Below are positions 22,492 through 32,834 of a DNA stretch of 64,000 nt, piece by piece. Position numbers and translations under genes: made by a program. How positions within the stretch are numbered: position 1 is the stretch's first letter; every line of letters starts with the position of its first letter. The stretch is from contig MARA01000003.1 in the NCBI GenBank assembly GCA_001792895.1, positions 1,984,001 through 2,048,000 on the forward strand, read 5' to 3'. The DNA comes from Lentinus brumalis (taxonomy: Eukaryota > Basidiomycota > Agaricomycetes > Polyporales > Polyporaceae). Below the pieces are notes generated by a model that made no database searches, had not been told where the DNA came from, and saw only the letters and a list, made by a program, of their open reading frames with translations.

Positions 22492-25400
22492 ATGCGGGCG
22501 TTCAGCTCACTCCTGATCGTGGCCGCCATCCCCGCGGTCTTCGCGGTCAAGACTCACGACTTCAAGACCTGTTCACAGGCTGGATTCTGCAGACGAGGAC
22601 GCGCACTCTCAGCACGGGCAGCAGAGAACCCATCATGGAGGTCGCCATACTCGGTCGACGCGTCGAGCGTCGTTCTATCCCCGACCAGGCCGCGTTCACT
22701 GCGGCGGTGAAGTCATCCATCTACCCGGAGGTCAAGTTCGGCCTCGATGTCCGGATACATGACGACGGCGTTGTGCGAGTGAGGATGGATGAGGTGGACG
22801 GTCTGAGGCAGCGGTATAACGAGGCCGCGTCTTGGGCGTTGCTCGAGGAGCCGAAGGTCAGTCAGAAGATCCAATGGAGCGTCGGGAAGAATGGCGTGCG
22901 CGCGGCGTACGGGCCCAAGAACGGCGTTGAGGTCGACGTTACGTTTGAGCCGCTGCAGGTGACGCTCCGAAGAGACGGCAAGGAGCAAGTCGTCCTGAAC
23001 GGCCGAGGACTTCTCCACATGGAGCACTTCCGCACGAAGGAGTCGGTAGAGAAGAGCAAGGAGGGCGTGGAGGTGCCTGAGGAGGGACTGGACACGGACG
23101 AGAACGCGCAAGTCGTGCTCGGAGCGCACCCGCGCACCGCCTGGTTCGAGGGCGACTCGGAGGACGGCTGGTGGGAGGAGTCCTTCAACTCGTTCACGGA
23201 TCCCAAGCCGAGGGGTAGGTCGCTTAGACACTCATGTATACTCTGTCGTTCTGAGCTATTGAATAGGACCGGAGTCGCTGTCAGTCGATATTGACTTCCC
23301 AAATCACGGCCATGTCTACGGTATCCCTCAGCACGCGACACGTCTCGACCTTCCGCTCACCACTGGTGAGGGCGCACACTACTCCGACCCCTACCGTCTG
23401 TACAACGCCGACGTGTTCGAGTACCTCGCGGACTCGACGATGTCGCTCTATGGATCCATCCCTGTCATGTATGCGCATTCCGCAGACTCGACCGTCGGTA
23501 TATTCAATGCTGTCGGCTCTGAGACGTGGATCGACGTCGGTCGCCCGAGCCCGAAGTCGACCAGCTCCCACTGGATCTCAGAGACTGGTATCCTCGACAT
23601 CTTCATTCTTCCCGGCCCAACCCCTGCGGACATCTTCGGGCAGTACACTCGACTCACCGGAACGCCCGCACTCCCCGCGCACTGGGCACTCGGATACCAC
23701 CAGTGCCGCTGGAACTACATCAGCTCCGACGATGTTCGGAGTGTGCAGAAGCGCTTCGACGAGGAGGACATTCCAGTCGACGTGTTTTGGCTCGATATCG
23801 AGTACAGTGAGGACCACAAGTACTTCATCTGGGACAAGAGACACTTCCCCGACCCGGTCGACATGATCCATGACGTTGAAGCCATTCAGCGCAAGGTCTG
23901 TCGTTCGTACATCTCGTCTTGATCACTACTTAACTCCTGTAAAGATGGTCGTCATCGTCGACCCGCACCTGAAGCGCACGGACGACTACCCCGTCTACAC
24001 GCAGGCCAGGGACCGTGGCCTGCTGGTGAAGAAAGGCGATGGTCAGACTGACTACGAGGGCTGGTGCTGGAGCGGCAGCAGTGCCTGGGTCGACTTCTTC
24101 CATCCCGGAAGCTGGGACTGGTGGAAGTCTCTTTTCAAGGTGCAGCCGCAGGGCGATCAGTGGTCGTGGGTCGAAAGCACCGTCGACACCGGTATCTGGA
24201 ATGATATGAATGAGGTACGTCATCCGAGTGCTGACTGGGGACATCTCGCTCATGACTCTACAGCCGTCGATCTTCAATGGACCGGAGATCAGCATGCCTC
24301 GCGAGAACATTCACCATGGTGGTTGGGAACACCGTGACCTCCACAACATCAACGGCATGCTTTTCGTGAGTTCAAACTTGCAGTCTTCTGGTTGTCGTCG
24401 CGTGCGCTGACTAGTATGCAGTCCAACTTGACCTCACAAGCTGTCATGGCCCGGACTGACCCTCCCAAGCGTCCCTTTGTCCTGACCCGCTCATTCTATG
24501 CCGGCTCGCAGCGCTTCGGCGCGATGTGGACTGGCGATAACCTCGGAACATGGGAGCACATGGCTGTCGGTGTCAAGATGGTGCTTGCGAACAACATCGC
24601 TGGCTTCAGCTTCGCAGGCTGTACGTATGAGCTAGTTATATGCATGAGGGAGATTGCACTCTCTAACCCATCCCACAGCTGATGTCGGAGGCTTCTTCGG
24701 TAACCCTGAGCCAGAGATGCTTGTGCGCTGGTACGGCGTCGGCGTGTTCTCGCCCTTCTTGCGGGCCCACGCGCACATCGACACGAAGCGCCGCGAGCCG
24801 TACCTGCTCGATGAGCCCTACAAGAGCATCGTACGCGACATGTTGCGTTTGCGCTACAGCATGCTCCCCGTCTGGTACACCGCATTCCGCGAAGCCAGCG
24901 TGACGGGTCTGCCCGTCGTGCGTCCGCACTTCGTCGTGTTCCCCGGTGATGAGAACGGCTTCTCGCTCGACGACCAGTTCTTCGTCGGAGGCTCTGGCCT
25001 CTTGGTCAAGCCTGTGACCCGCAAGGGCGCCACCGAGGAGTCCGTGTATCTCCCGGCCGAGGACCAGGTAACCTTTCATCTTGCGTTGATATTTGCTGTC
25101 CGTTCTGATGGAAATTGTTAGGTTTATTATGACTACTTCAATCATAATGCATACCGCAGTACCTCAAAGGGCAAGAACATTACCGTGCCCGCCGAGCTTC
25201 ACCAAATTCCTCTCTTCATTCGCGGCGGCTCCGTCATCCCGACGCGTGAACGCCCCCGCCGTTCCTCTCCACTGATGAAGCACGATCCGTTCACCCTCCG
25301 CGTCGCGCTCAGCAACGAGGGCAGCGCACGTGGCGAGCTCTATCTCGACGACGGAGAGACGTTCTCGCACCGCGACGGCAAGTTCGTCTGGCGCGAGTTC

Positions 25401-25742
25401 GTCGCCGAGAAGCCCGCGAAGAAAAGCAAGGGCGTGCGCCTCAGCAGCCGCAACCTCGCCGCGCAGAAGCCGGCTGAAGCGGTCGACCAGGTCGCACTCG
25501 CCACTTACGATAGCAGCAACGACTTCGCGAAGGACGTCGCGCAAGTCCGTGTCGAGAAGGTCGTTGTCCTCGGGCTCGCTGCCAAGCCGTCCAGCGTCAC
25601 CGCCGGTGGCAAGGAGCTCCAGTGGACGTTCACGCCTGGCGTTGCTGCGTCTGACAAGAAGGAAGGCACGGCAAGCGTGCTCGTCATCAAGGATCCCAAG
25701 TTGAGCATCACCAGCGACTGGGAGATCCTCGTTCAAGCGTAG
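22492..25742 (+). CDS. Glucosidase II catalytic alpha subunit (GH31), with one apparent frameshift
   Basis: Seven exons: 22492-23214, 23267-23895, 23945-24214, 24264-24365, 24422-24620, 24679-25068 and 25122-25742, about 970 residues. A signal peptide ([18 protein letters not shown]) is followed by the N-terminal motif [12 protein letters not shown]. The GH31 catalytic nucleophile lies in WNDMNE (near 24200) and the acid/base in MWTGDN (near 24525). The enzyme trims the inner glucoses of N-glycans in the ER lumen, together with a PRKCSH-type beta subunit, and feeds calnexin folding. Reading frame is lost at a CCCC run at 22679-22682. One more C would join DASSVVLS to [10 protein letters not shown], which is what the family predicts. 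The rest is intact and ends WEILVQA. Confidence 0.93.
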
Positions 25743-26723
25743 ACGACGTTAGCTATCGTTGACGCTGAGTTGTATACTTTCTATGCTATTGTGGTGGATT
25801 ACTCCTATATATCCGTGCTTCTCCAGGACGCCAAACGAGGTTCCCGATTGCCTGTTTTATGCTGTGAAATTGAGAACCAGGGTCTCGACGATCAACGGCA
25901 AGAAGCTATGTGTATAGGTACGATAAGCTTGGGTTGAGCCTTTTCTGACTGTGCAGCGGCGCGAGGAGGGGGCTTGGCAGCATGAGTCATGGGATTCAAA
26001 TGAGCCCGAACGCCTGAAGCATAGAGGGCCATGTATGTAGGTGAATGAGCCTGCTCTCGTCCGCCCGCCGTTATCTGCTCATTCCATCGAAGCCAGAGCC
26101 TGATAAGTTCCTGCTTTGTGAGGTACATCTCTGGTTTGTAGAGCCCCATCAGGCTTTAGCTTGGCATACCTCTTATTAAAGATTTGTTCCGCGTGAGGTG
26201 CATGGTCTGAAGCTCCAAGGAGCCCTATCCGGGCCTTCTGGTATGTACTTCCTTCCCATCCTTCCCGTATGCAGATCAAGTAACCAATCATTTGTATTTG
26301 GCGAGCTTCCCCCTCAACAAGGTGCACCCGGCCCCTTGAGGCCAACAGACCGAGTACACTAGCTCTAGGTCTCTTCGCAAGATGTCGGTCGATGGACGTC
26401 CGACGTCGCCTTCTGGTATCGAAGGTACGCATGCCGGACGCTCCTCCCGAAGTCGCTTCACTCATGCTTCTCTTGGGAACAATGGTTACGAAGAGGGGCG
26501 CTGTCACGACGATAACTCGCACTGAAGCTGCAGCCCATCGTCGGACTCGTGATGTCGTCCTGCGCACCATGCATGACTTCCTAGGAACGCTTCAGACTAT
26601 TTCCCTCGGCATCTGCACAAGTTCCTGACGGACCTACCGCCTGTAGACCTGCAGCCTATAAGACTAGCAACCGGAGTCACTCCTCCTGCGATCAGCTCGG
26701 ACTCCCCCAGGCTCTTCAGAAAC
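25743..26723. other. Intergenic, ~1 kb
   Basis: Contains the glucosidase 3' UTR and the MFS promoter. Overlapping open frames on both strands (26079-26570 minus, 26392-26628 plus) show no domain, and neither has exon-like boundaries that I trust. No gene is called. Confidence 0.5.
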
Positions 26724-28916
26724 ATGGCCGCTGTCTCTCGAGTCCACACCGACATGGAGATTTTAGACGACAAGTCCACAGCGAGCATCTTCGAGATTTT
26801 ACCTCAGGATGACCATGCGCTCGGGGCTCCGGACTCCTCTGTGCGATCGACTCGTGTATGGTTGAAGATGGACCTGCTCGTGCTCCCTATTGTCACCCTG
26901 CTCTTTTTTATTGATTGTCTGGTTCGTCACAGTTCTTCCACACTCGTGGACTGCTGTGCTGATCAATGACCGTGTCTCCAGGGCCATGCTAATATCGGGA
27001 ATGCACGAATCGCCGGCCTTCAGCAAACACTGAGCATGTCGGATAAACAAGTCCGTTTGTAAGCCTCCCTCTGATATCGTGTGGTAACGCCGACGTCCTT
27101 CGCAGTTCAGCATCGCCATGACAGTCGCAGCTATGTGAGTCCCAAACCTGCCATCACCCGCCCTAGGTCGTAGGGCCAACTCGTCCATGGGCAGACCGCC
27201 CATCTTCTTACAGATTCCTGTCAATTACCTGATGATAGTGAGGATTCCTGAGATAAATCACCGGTCATCCACTCACTTCGGTCACTGCTAGATTGTCGGC
27301 CCGCACATCCTCGTACCGATCATGGTGGCCCTCATGGGTGTAAGCAGCGGTCTTCAAGGTACTCTTCCCCACTGCGCATTCGTACTAGCCACACTCAGTA
27401 CTGACAAGCTGGATCACAGGAGTAGTGACAACGTACCCAGGATTCCTTGCGTGTCGGTTCTTCACGGGACTCCTACAAGGTACCGCCGCGATGTCTTACC
27501 ATCAGGATCCAGAGCTAGCCAGTTCAATTTTGCTCCACTGCTGTTAGCGTGCTTGGCTGGTCTCCTCATCTACCTCGCATGTTTCTACCCTCGTCGCATG
27601 TTACAAATCAGGTGAGCTGGTATCTATTTCCGCCCTCTTCTGTGTTCATTATAATCCATAGAACATCGGTCATGTACTGTGCGCTGGCATTGGCGCCCTC
27701 GATATCAGGTCTGGTCGCTGCCGCCATCGTACGCCTAGATGGCCTCCTCCACAGGTCAGGGTATGCATGGCTCTTCCTATTGGTAAGCTTGTTTTCTGGC
27801 TCTCGCGGACTTGACCTGACACTTACTTCAATCACATAGGAGGGTGCCGCGGCCGTCGTTTTCGGCCTCATAGGTCTGTTCATCATGCCGAAGAGCCCAA
27901 CATCCGTCTACTTCCTGAGAGAATCGGAGAAGCTATTCGTCGCTCGCGCTCTGGCTGACGACAATGTCGACACGAAGACAAGCGAACATGACAGGTTTTG
28001 GTACGAGATGCGCCGTGTCGTAGTTCAGCCTCATGTCCTGCTGGTCGCACTGTCCGGGTTTCTCGCTGGTACGTCGCGCAAATTGCTCTTACTTTCGCCA
28101 AACTGAATGATTCACAATAAACTGAATGATTCACATAGACGTCACGGTCTCCGGGTTGGGGGTGTGCGTGGCCCGTCCAGGGCAATTTGAAAGCCATGTC
28201 TGACAGACCATTAGCTTCCTACCTAGCATCGTCGCGGGACTTGGGTTCGAGGGCTCAAGGGCGCAGCTTATGGTCGTGCCGCCCTTCGCCGTCGGCGCCG
28301 CGTGTAAGTCCACATCGGCACAGCTTCCAGATCCATTCGTTGACATGCCTCCAGTCTCTCTCCTTACATCCTTGGTATCCGACCGATACGGCTGCCGAGG
28401 CCTGACCATCGCGTTCTGTGCGACTGTAGCCGTAGTAGGCTTCGCGATATACATCGGTGAATCTAGCCTCTTCGTCTGAGAAACTGTTGCTGACTCAGTT
28501 GTTCTCTAGCGTCGGAGCAGAACTCGATACGCTACTTCTCCCTATTTCTCGCGGTCCCAGGGAGCTTCTCTGCCTTCCCCGCTCTCGCCACATGGCAGTC
28601 GAACAACACGGCTCCCCTCTTCCGACGCTCAGCAGCCATTGCCTTTGGCTCTACATTGACGACATTCGGCAGCATCCTGTCAGTGTGGTTATACGGATCG
28701 ATATCTGCCCCGCCTGGGTACACTTCCGCTACGATCACGCTGCTCGCATTCCAAGTCGGAATTGTCCTCTGCGCATTATCGGCGCTGGCGTACTTGAAAG
28801 CCGAGAACAGGCGGAAGAAGCTTGCCCGAGAGGAATATGTGCATCAGCATGGGGAACGGCCGCCGCATGGGGATCCAGTTTCCAACGAAAGCATCTGGTT
28901 TGAATATGTCATGTAG
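26724..28916 (+). CDS. Major facilitator permease, anion:cation symporter type (Dal5/Tna1-like)
   Basis: Multi-exon gene with about ten short introns. The first exon has a ~45-residue cytosolic tail, then transmembrane helix 1 (LLVLPIVTLLFFIDCL) leading into GHANIGNARIAGLQQTLSMS, the signature of the ACS family (allantoate, nicotinate, pantothenate and vitamin permeases). Later landmarks are CFYPRRMLQIR after helix 4, FIMPKSPTSVYFLRESEK in the central loop, and FPALATWQSNNTAPLFRRSA between helices 9 and 10. The final exon ends SIWFEYVM. All exons join in frame, so the gene looks intact. Substrate cannot be told from sequence. It would sit in the plasma membrane. Neighbours on either side are unrelated housekeeping genes. 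Confidence 0.85.
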
Positions 28917-29270
28917 CAGTGTCTGTGATGATACGAGAATCACAATGACTGAAAGCAATACGGTAGCGAGCTGGCGGTGACTGCGGTGTGCCTAAGGTGT
29001 ACCGAGAGTAGAGGACTAGCACATGCCTGGCGCATCTGCCGGTGATGCTCAAATTCCCGTGCTCATCTACACACCCTAATCGGCGCTGGTTCCGTGAAAC
29101 CTACGGCAACACTTTCCGGCAAGAGTGCACTGACCGCGTCAATGGGGACTGAATCTGGCTCACCCAAGCTGCTGAAAGAACTTTGGGGGCCGCCTGGCCG
29201 GTGTTCGCTTATGACGATCATGATAACATTACAGGGCAGAAGTACAAACAAGAAACCCCAATGTCAACGG
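28917..29270. other. Intergenic, convergent 3' ends
   Basis: Lies between the 3' ends of the MFS gene (plus) and GET2 (minus). No gene or clear terminator structure was seen. Confidence 0.45.
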
Positions 29271-30453
29271 TCAGGTTGCGACCCAGTTCGCCACCCAGAT
29301 GAGGAATCCAACCCCGACAATTAGTGCGGAGATGTCGTCGAGGAAGACACCTCCTATTTGCAGGTACTTCAGGCCGTTCGTGATGACGGCAGGCAGTGGT
29401 GGTGGGAGATGCGGCAGCGCGAGAGCAAGCAGCATCGGAGGCTGAATAGGATCCTGCGAGAGGCATACCCGATTAGTCAGTGACCAGCAGCTGTGAGACA
29501 TATAGTTCGAGACTACGCACAAGTCTTGTGAATATACGCCATGAGTGGAGGACAAGGGCGAGCGTGGTGAAAGCCCAGAAGAATGGCTGCAAAACTAGGG
29601 GTGAACTTCTGGGACCCGATGATGCGTACTGTGCCACTTACAACCCACTGTACCCCGAAGTCACCTTCTGGAGCCTTCCAAGCCAAATCGGCCCAACGCT
29701 GCCAACGGCTCCCTGCGACGCTACCGTGCGTCCTCTCTTCGTAGATTTCGGGCTCCTTCCAAAGAGCAAAATACGCAAGCAATACCCATGCAGCGATGAT
29801 GTGCACAAGAGGCATGAGCTTCTGCAGCAATGTTTTCGGTTTCGGTGCAGCGCTCTGAGCGGCGCCGAGACCTGCTCCTGGGAACTGGAAACCCGGCGGT
29901 GCTCCAGCACCTCCTTGCTGGAACGCGGCCATGAGCGCAGCCATGGGGTCGTCTGGGGGAGGCCCGTCGGTGGTCGAGGACGCTGCGATGGACGGTGCGA
30001 CTGCAGGGAATGATGATGTCGACGAGGCCCTCGGTGCAGACTGCTCTGCACCAGGAAATTGGCCAGAAGCAGCGGCACCGAGTAGGGCGTTCATGAACTG
30101 TTGTTGCTGCTCTTCGCTCCAGACGGACGGGTCGGGCGCAGCGGAACCGAGACCGGCAGCATTGAAGGGAGAAGCGTGCGCATCGCTGACGTTGCGAGAC
30201 GTGGACGCGGCCGGAGCGGGCATGTCGGACGTCTCGCCCACAAAGTCGGTCAGGCCGCGACTAGGTACTGCGGGGGCTGTCTTGTGCATCGGTGCGCTGC
30301 ATACGTAGGCGACATGGACCAGGACGTACCGTCATGCATGTATGACGCACCCTCCTCGCCGCGGGCGGAGGTGGTGATGCGGGCGAGGCGGTCGCCGCCG
30401 CGCGCAAGGATGGCCTTTCTGCGTGCTTCCGCGCGTGCCTTTGCGTCGGCCAT
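29271..30453 (-). CDS. GET2: GET complex subunit Get2 (tail-anchored protein insertase receptor)
   Basis: Four exons on the minus strand: 30453-30330, 30267-29642, 29586-29521 and 29453-29271. The basic N-terminus (ARAEARRKAILARGGDRLAR) is the Get3-docking motif typical of Get2/CAML. A long Ser/Ala/Gln-rich linker follows, with FMNALLGAAASG and a DPMAALMAAFQQG motif. Three hydrophobic segments come last: LVHIIAAWVLLAYFALW, WAFTTLALVLHSW, and the C-terminal DDISALIVGVGFLIWVANWV. Get2 with Get1 forms the ER-membrane receptor that takes tail-anchored proteins from Get3. Identification rests on this architecture. The start is 150 bp from the divergent LSM2 start, which suggests a shared promoter. 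Confidence 0.82.
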
Positions 30454-30603
30454 GGGAGGAGGAGGGGGGGGAGGAGGAGGTGTCGACGTGGACGAGAGGA
30501 GAGGTGTGGACGACCCGCCACCGAGCCTCGCGTAGATCTCACCACGCGTCCATCACCAGCGGCTATCCCCCTTGTCTGCAGCCACCGCGTTCCTCAGCCT
30601 GCC

Positions 30604-31108
30604 ATGGTCTGCCCGTCCGTGCTCATGCTCTCGTCCCTGGCGTGCTCACTCGGGCCTACAGCTTATCTTCTCCGTGTTCAAGACTCTCACCGACCAGACG
30701 GTCTCCGTCGAGCTCAAGAATGACCTCTCCATCACCGGGACCCTGAAGTCTGTGGACCAGTACGTCCGCTCCGTTTCGCTCGGATAATGCTCGACCGGCG
30801 ACGTGATGCTGCTCAAGGTTCCTGAACATCCGACTTGACAATATCAAGGTGCTCGACGAAGGAAGGCACCCGCACATGGTATGTGGCACTCCCTGACGCG
30901 TCCAGCACGCATGGCTCAAGTGCGCCCTCAGATGGCCGTCAAGAACTGCTTCATCCGGGGCTCGGTCGTCCGGTACGTCCAACTCCCCGCAGAGCACGTT
31001 GACACCCAGCTCCTAGAGGATGCGACACGGAGAGGTACGAGTGTCCATGACTAGACGTGGACGAAGCTCACGCTGCGCGTTCCAGAGACCGCCGCGACGA
31101 AGCGGTGA
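30604..31108 (+). CDS. LSM2: U6 snRNA-associated Sm-like protein LSm2
   Basis: The start codon at 30604-30606 stands alone as the coding part of exon 1. The next exon starts at 30662 and gives LIFSVFKTLTDQ. Sm motif 1 follows (VSVELKNDLSITGTLKSVDQ); after introns come FLNIRLDNIKVLDE and Sm motif 2 (CFIRGSVVRYVQLP). The last exon, from 31086, ends ETAATKR. Length is about 96 residues, normal for LSm2. LSm2 is shared by the nuclear LSm2-8 ring on U6 snRNA and the cytoplasmic LSm1-7 decapping ring. The intron directly after the ATG explains why no longer N-terminus is open upstream. Confidence 0.92.
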
Positions 31109-31529
31109 TATATCTACCTGCAGTCTGTTCTTCTCTTCGCCCGTTGAAAGGGTCAGCTCGGTTCAGGTCCACGAATGGCATAGGTACGCTTGTGTCTGCC
31201 ATGTATTATATCGCATGTCTATCGCGTCTTCAATCATTGCTCTCATGTGAACTTGCCTTTGGGCCAGCCGCGTGATGATCCGCCATGACGGCTGAACGTT
31301 CTGCTTGTATATAGCCATCCCTGCGCCGAGGTGTGGTATGCTCCAAACTTCAGACTGGGCGACGTCGACCATTCGCACATCGCGTACTTTACAGAACTTT
31401 AGCTTTGGCGCCCGCTCTCAACTTGAACCTTAACGATCACGGTCACTACCAGTAGAATACAGGCAAGTCTCCTGCCATGGCATGAAAGGTGCAACTTATC
31501 AGTAACAAGTTGCAGCTTGAACAGACAAG
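31109..31529. other. Intergenic
   Basis: LSM2 3' flank and promoter of the HAUS1-like gene. No supported gene on either strand. Confidence 0.45.
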
Positions 31530-32367
31530 ATGCCAGAACTCTCGACTGAGGGCTCCTCGAATGTCACTTTGTACGTGGATGCCTTGGAAGACGTCGCAGA
31601 CGCCCTCGGTGTCGGCGACCTCAGCTTCTCGGTGTACGTTACTGCCCATCGAGCTTCGTTGAGACAGCAGTTGACTATGCTGGACGACTGTGTAGGTACA
31701 GCTCGGTCATCGATCGGCTAGACCACGAAGAAGTGGACGTGAATCGCGCTTTACTCCGAACGCAACGAGTCGAGGCCGAGCTCACGCAGTATCTTCTCTC
31801 CATAGAGCACGAGAGCAGACTGATTGACAAGTGAAGTCTTGATCCTTTCATTCTACCGCTTGTGGCCTTCTCAACGTTGCTGTTGTAGGTGGACCGACTC
31901 TATGCAAACCACCGCGAACACCGCCGACACAGTCCCTGAACTCGAGCGTCGAAAGGCGGCTCTCATAGCGAAGGCGAAAGAATACCAGAAAGAGCTAGGC
32001 GAGCTACAGGTGCAACATGATGAGAATAGCCCCATACTATGGCGCGCTGACCGTTATTTCAGGCCGATACGGCAGACATAGCTCCGGTATCGATAACAGA
32101 GCTCGCAGCCTTCCGGAAACAACTCAAGAAACAGGAACAGACTCTCAAAGAGAAGAGGGCGAGAGTAGAAGCATTCCAAGGATTGCCTCCCGTGCGTGTT
32201 TTAACCACCCCAGCCCCAATTCAGCCTGCGCCGCAATGTGATGCTGACTACGGGCGCAGAATATCGAGCTGGCAAGGCATGCGCTCGAGGAGGCTAGAGA
32301 TAGACAAATGGAGCTCATACAGCTGAGGGAACGTTTACTTGGAAAGATGGTGGACGGCGTCATTTGA
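31530..32367 (+). CDS. HAUS augmin-like complex subunit 1-like coiled-coil protein
   Basis: Multi-exon gene of roughly 200-240 residues. The exon from about 31700 reads SSVIDRLDHEEVDVNRALLR and continues as a heptad-rich helix. After introns come KWTDSMQTTANTADTVPELE, the coiled coil ERRKAALIAKAKEYQKELGE, and the C-terminal motif AFQGLPPNIELARHALEEAR, then LRERLLGKMVDGVI. The GLPP-NxxLA-ExA pattern near the end resembles HAUS1, a subunit of augmin, which recruits gamma-tubulin to spindle microtubules. The exon structure at the 5' end is uncertain: a GTACGT donor near 31572 best joins the frames. The last exon (from 32260) and its 3' flank are duplicated at 51549, on the far side of the Helitron. 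Confidence 0.6.
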
Positions 32368-32586
32368 CGGACTGCGCGTAGAGTAGCGGGACGGTGTTAT
32401 GACTACGACACTTGCGGCTATAACACACCTGTACTTGTACCACGGATTGCTGACAACTGTGTCGTGCACGTCAAGCGTGAATTGTCTACGAACCTGACTG
32501 CGAGCTCAAGGGGGTCCCAAGTAGCTGCGCGCCCGCGGAACTCAGCAACGACCACAAAACATTCCGATTCCACCAGGAATCGGTCA
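32260..32586 (+). repeat. Left copy of the ~325 bp direct repeat flanking the Helitron
   Basis: Matches 51549-51874 with one substitution (agtagcggg versus agtagtggg) before the end and a small change in the terminal palindrome. It comprises the last exon of the HAUS1-like gene plus 3' flank and ends in the inverted repeat ccgattcc-acca-ggaatcgg. To its left the true HAUS1-like intron acceptor is present, so this is the resident copy. Confidence 0.92.
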
Positions 32587-32719
32587 GTCCTCTAGCAACC
32601 ATGTCGCTCGGTGCACGTGACATTCATTTCACCCTCATTCGCCCGACCATGCACCCGACATTCCCGACTCTGATCGCATCCGCTTTCCTTTCAGTTGCTT
32701 CCGCGCATTCGCCGCTGGC

Positions 32720-32725
32720 TATAAA
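32720..32725 (+). promoter_or_regulatory. TATA box, RepHel gene
   Basis: TATAAA within ggctataaatcc. Downstream is a short leader with a probable 5' UTR intron (gtgagt at 32788 to cag at 32832) that ends two bases before the RepHel start codon at 32835. Confidence 0.6.
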
Positions 32726-32834
32726 TCCCCCGTCGCCGCGGGGCTTCCTCGTCGCATCACCCTTATCAGCGCCGCTGTCCGCACCAGTGAGTTACTCCTT
32801 GTCGTAGCGTGCACTCTGCTGATGTCTTGCAGCC

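Noticed and set aside
26079..26570. 163-codon minus ORF between glucosidase II and the MFS gene
   Set aside because: Arg-rich shadow-like composition, no domain, and overlapped by an equally open plus-strand frame.
32260..32586. The 325 bp flanking repeats as long terminal repeats of a retrotransposon
   Set aside because: They contain a host exon, lack TG...CA ends and primer-binding or polypurine tracts, and no reverse transcriptase lies between them.
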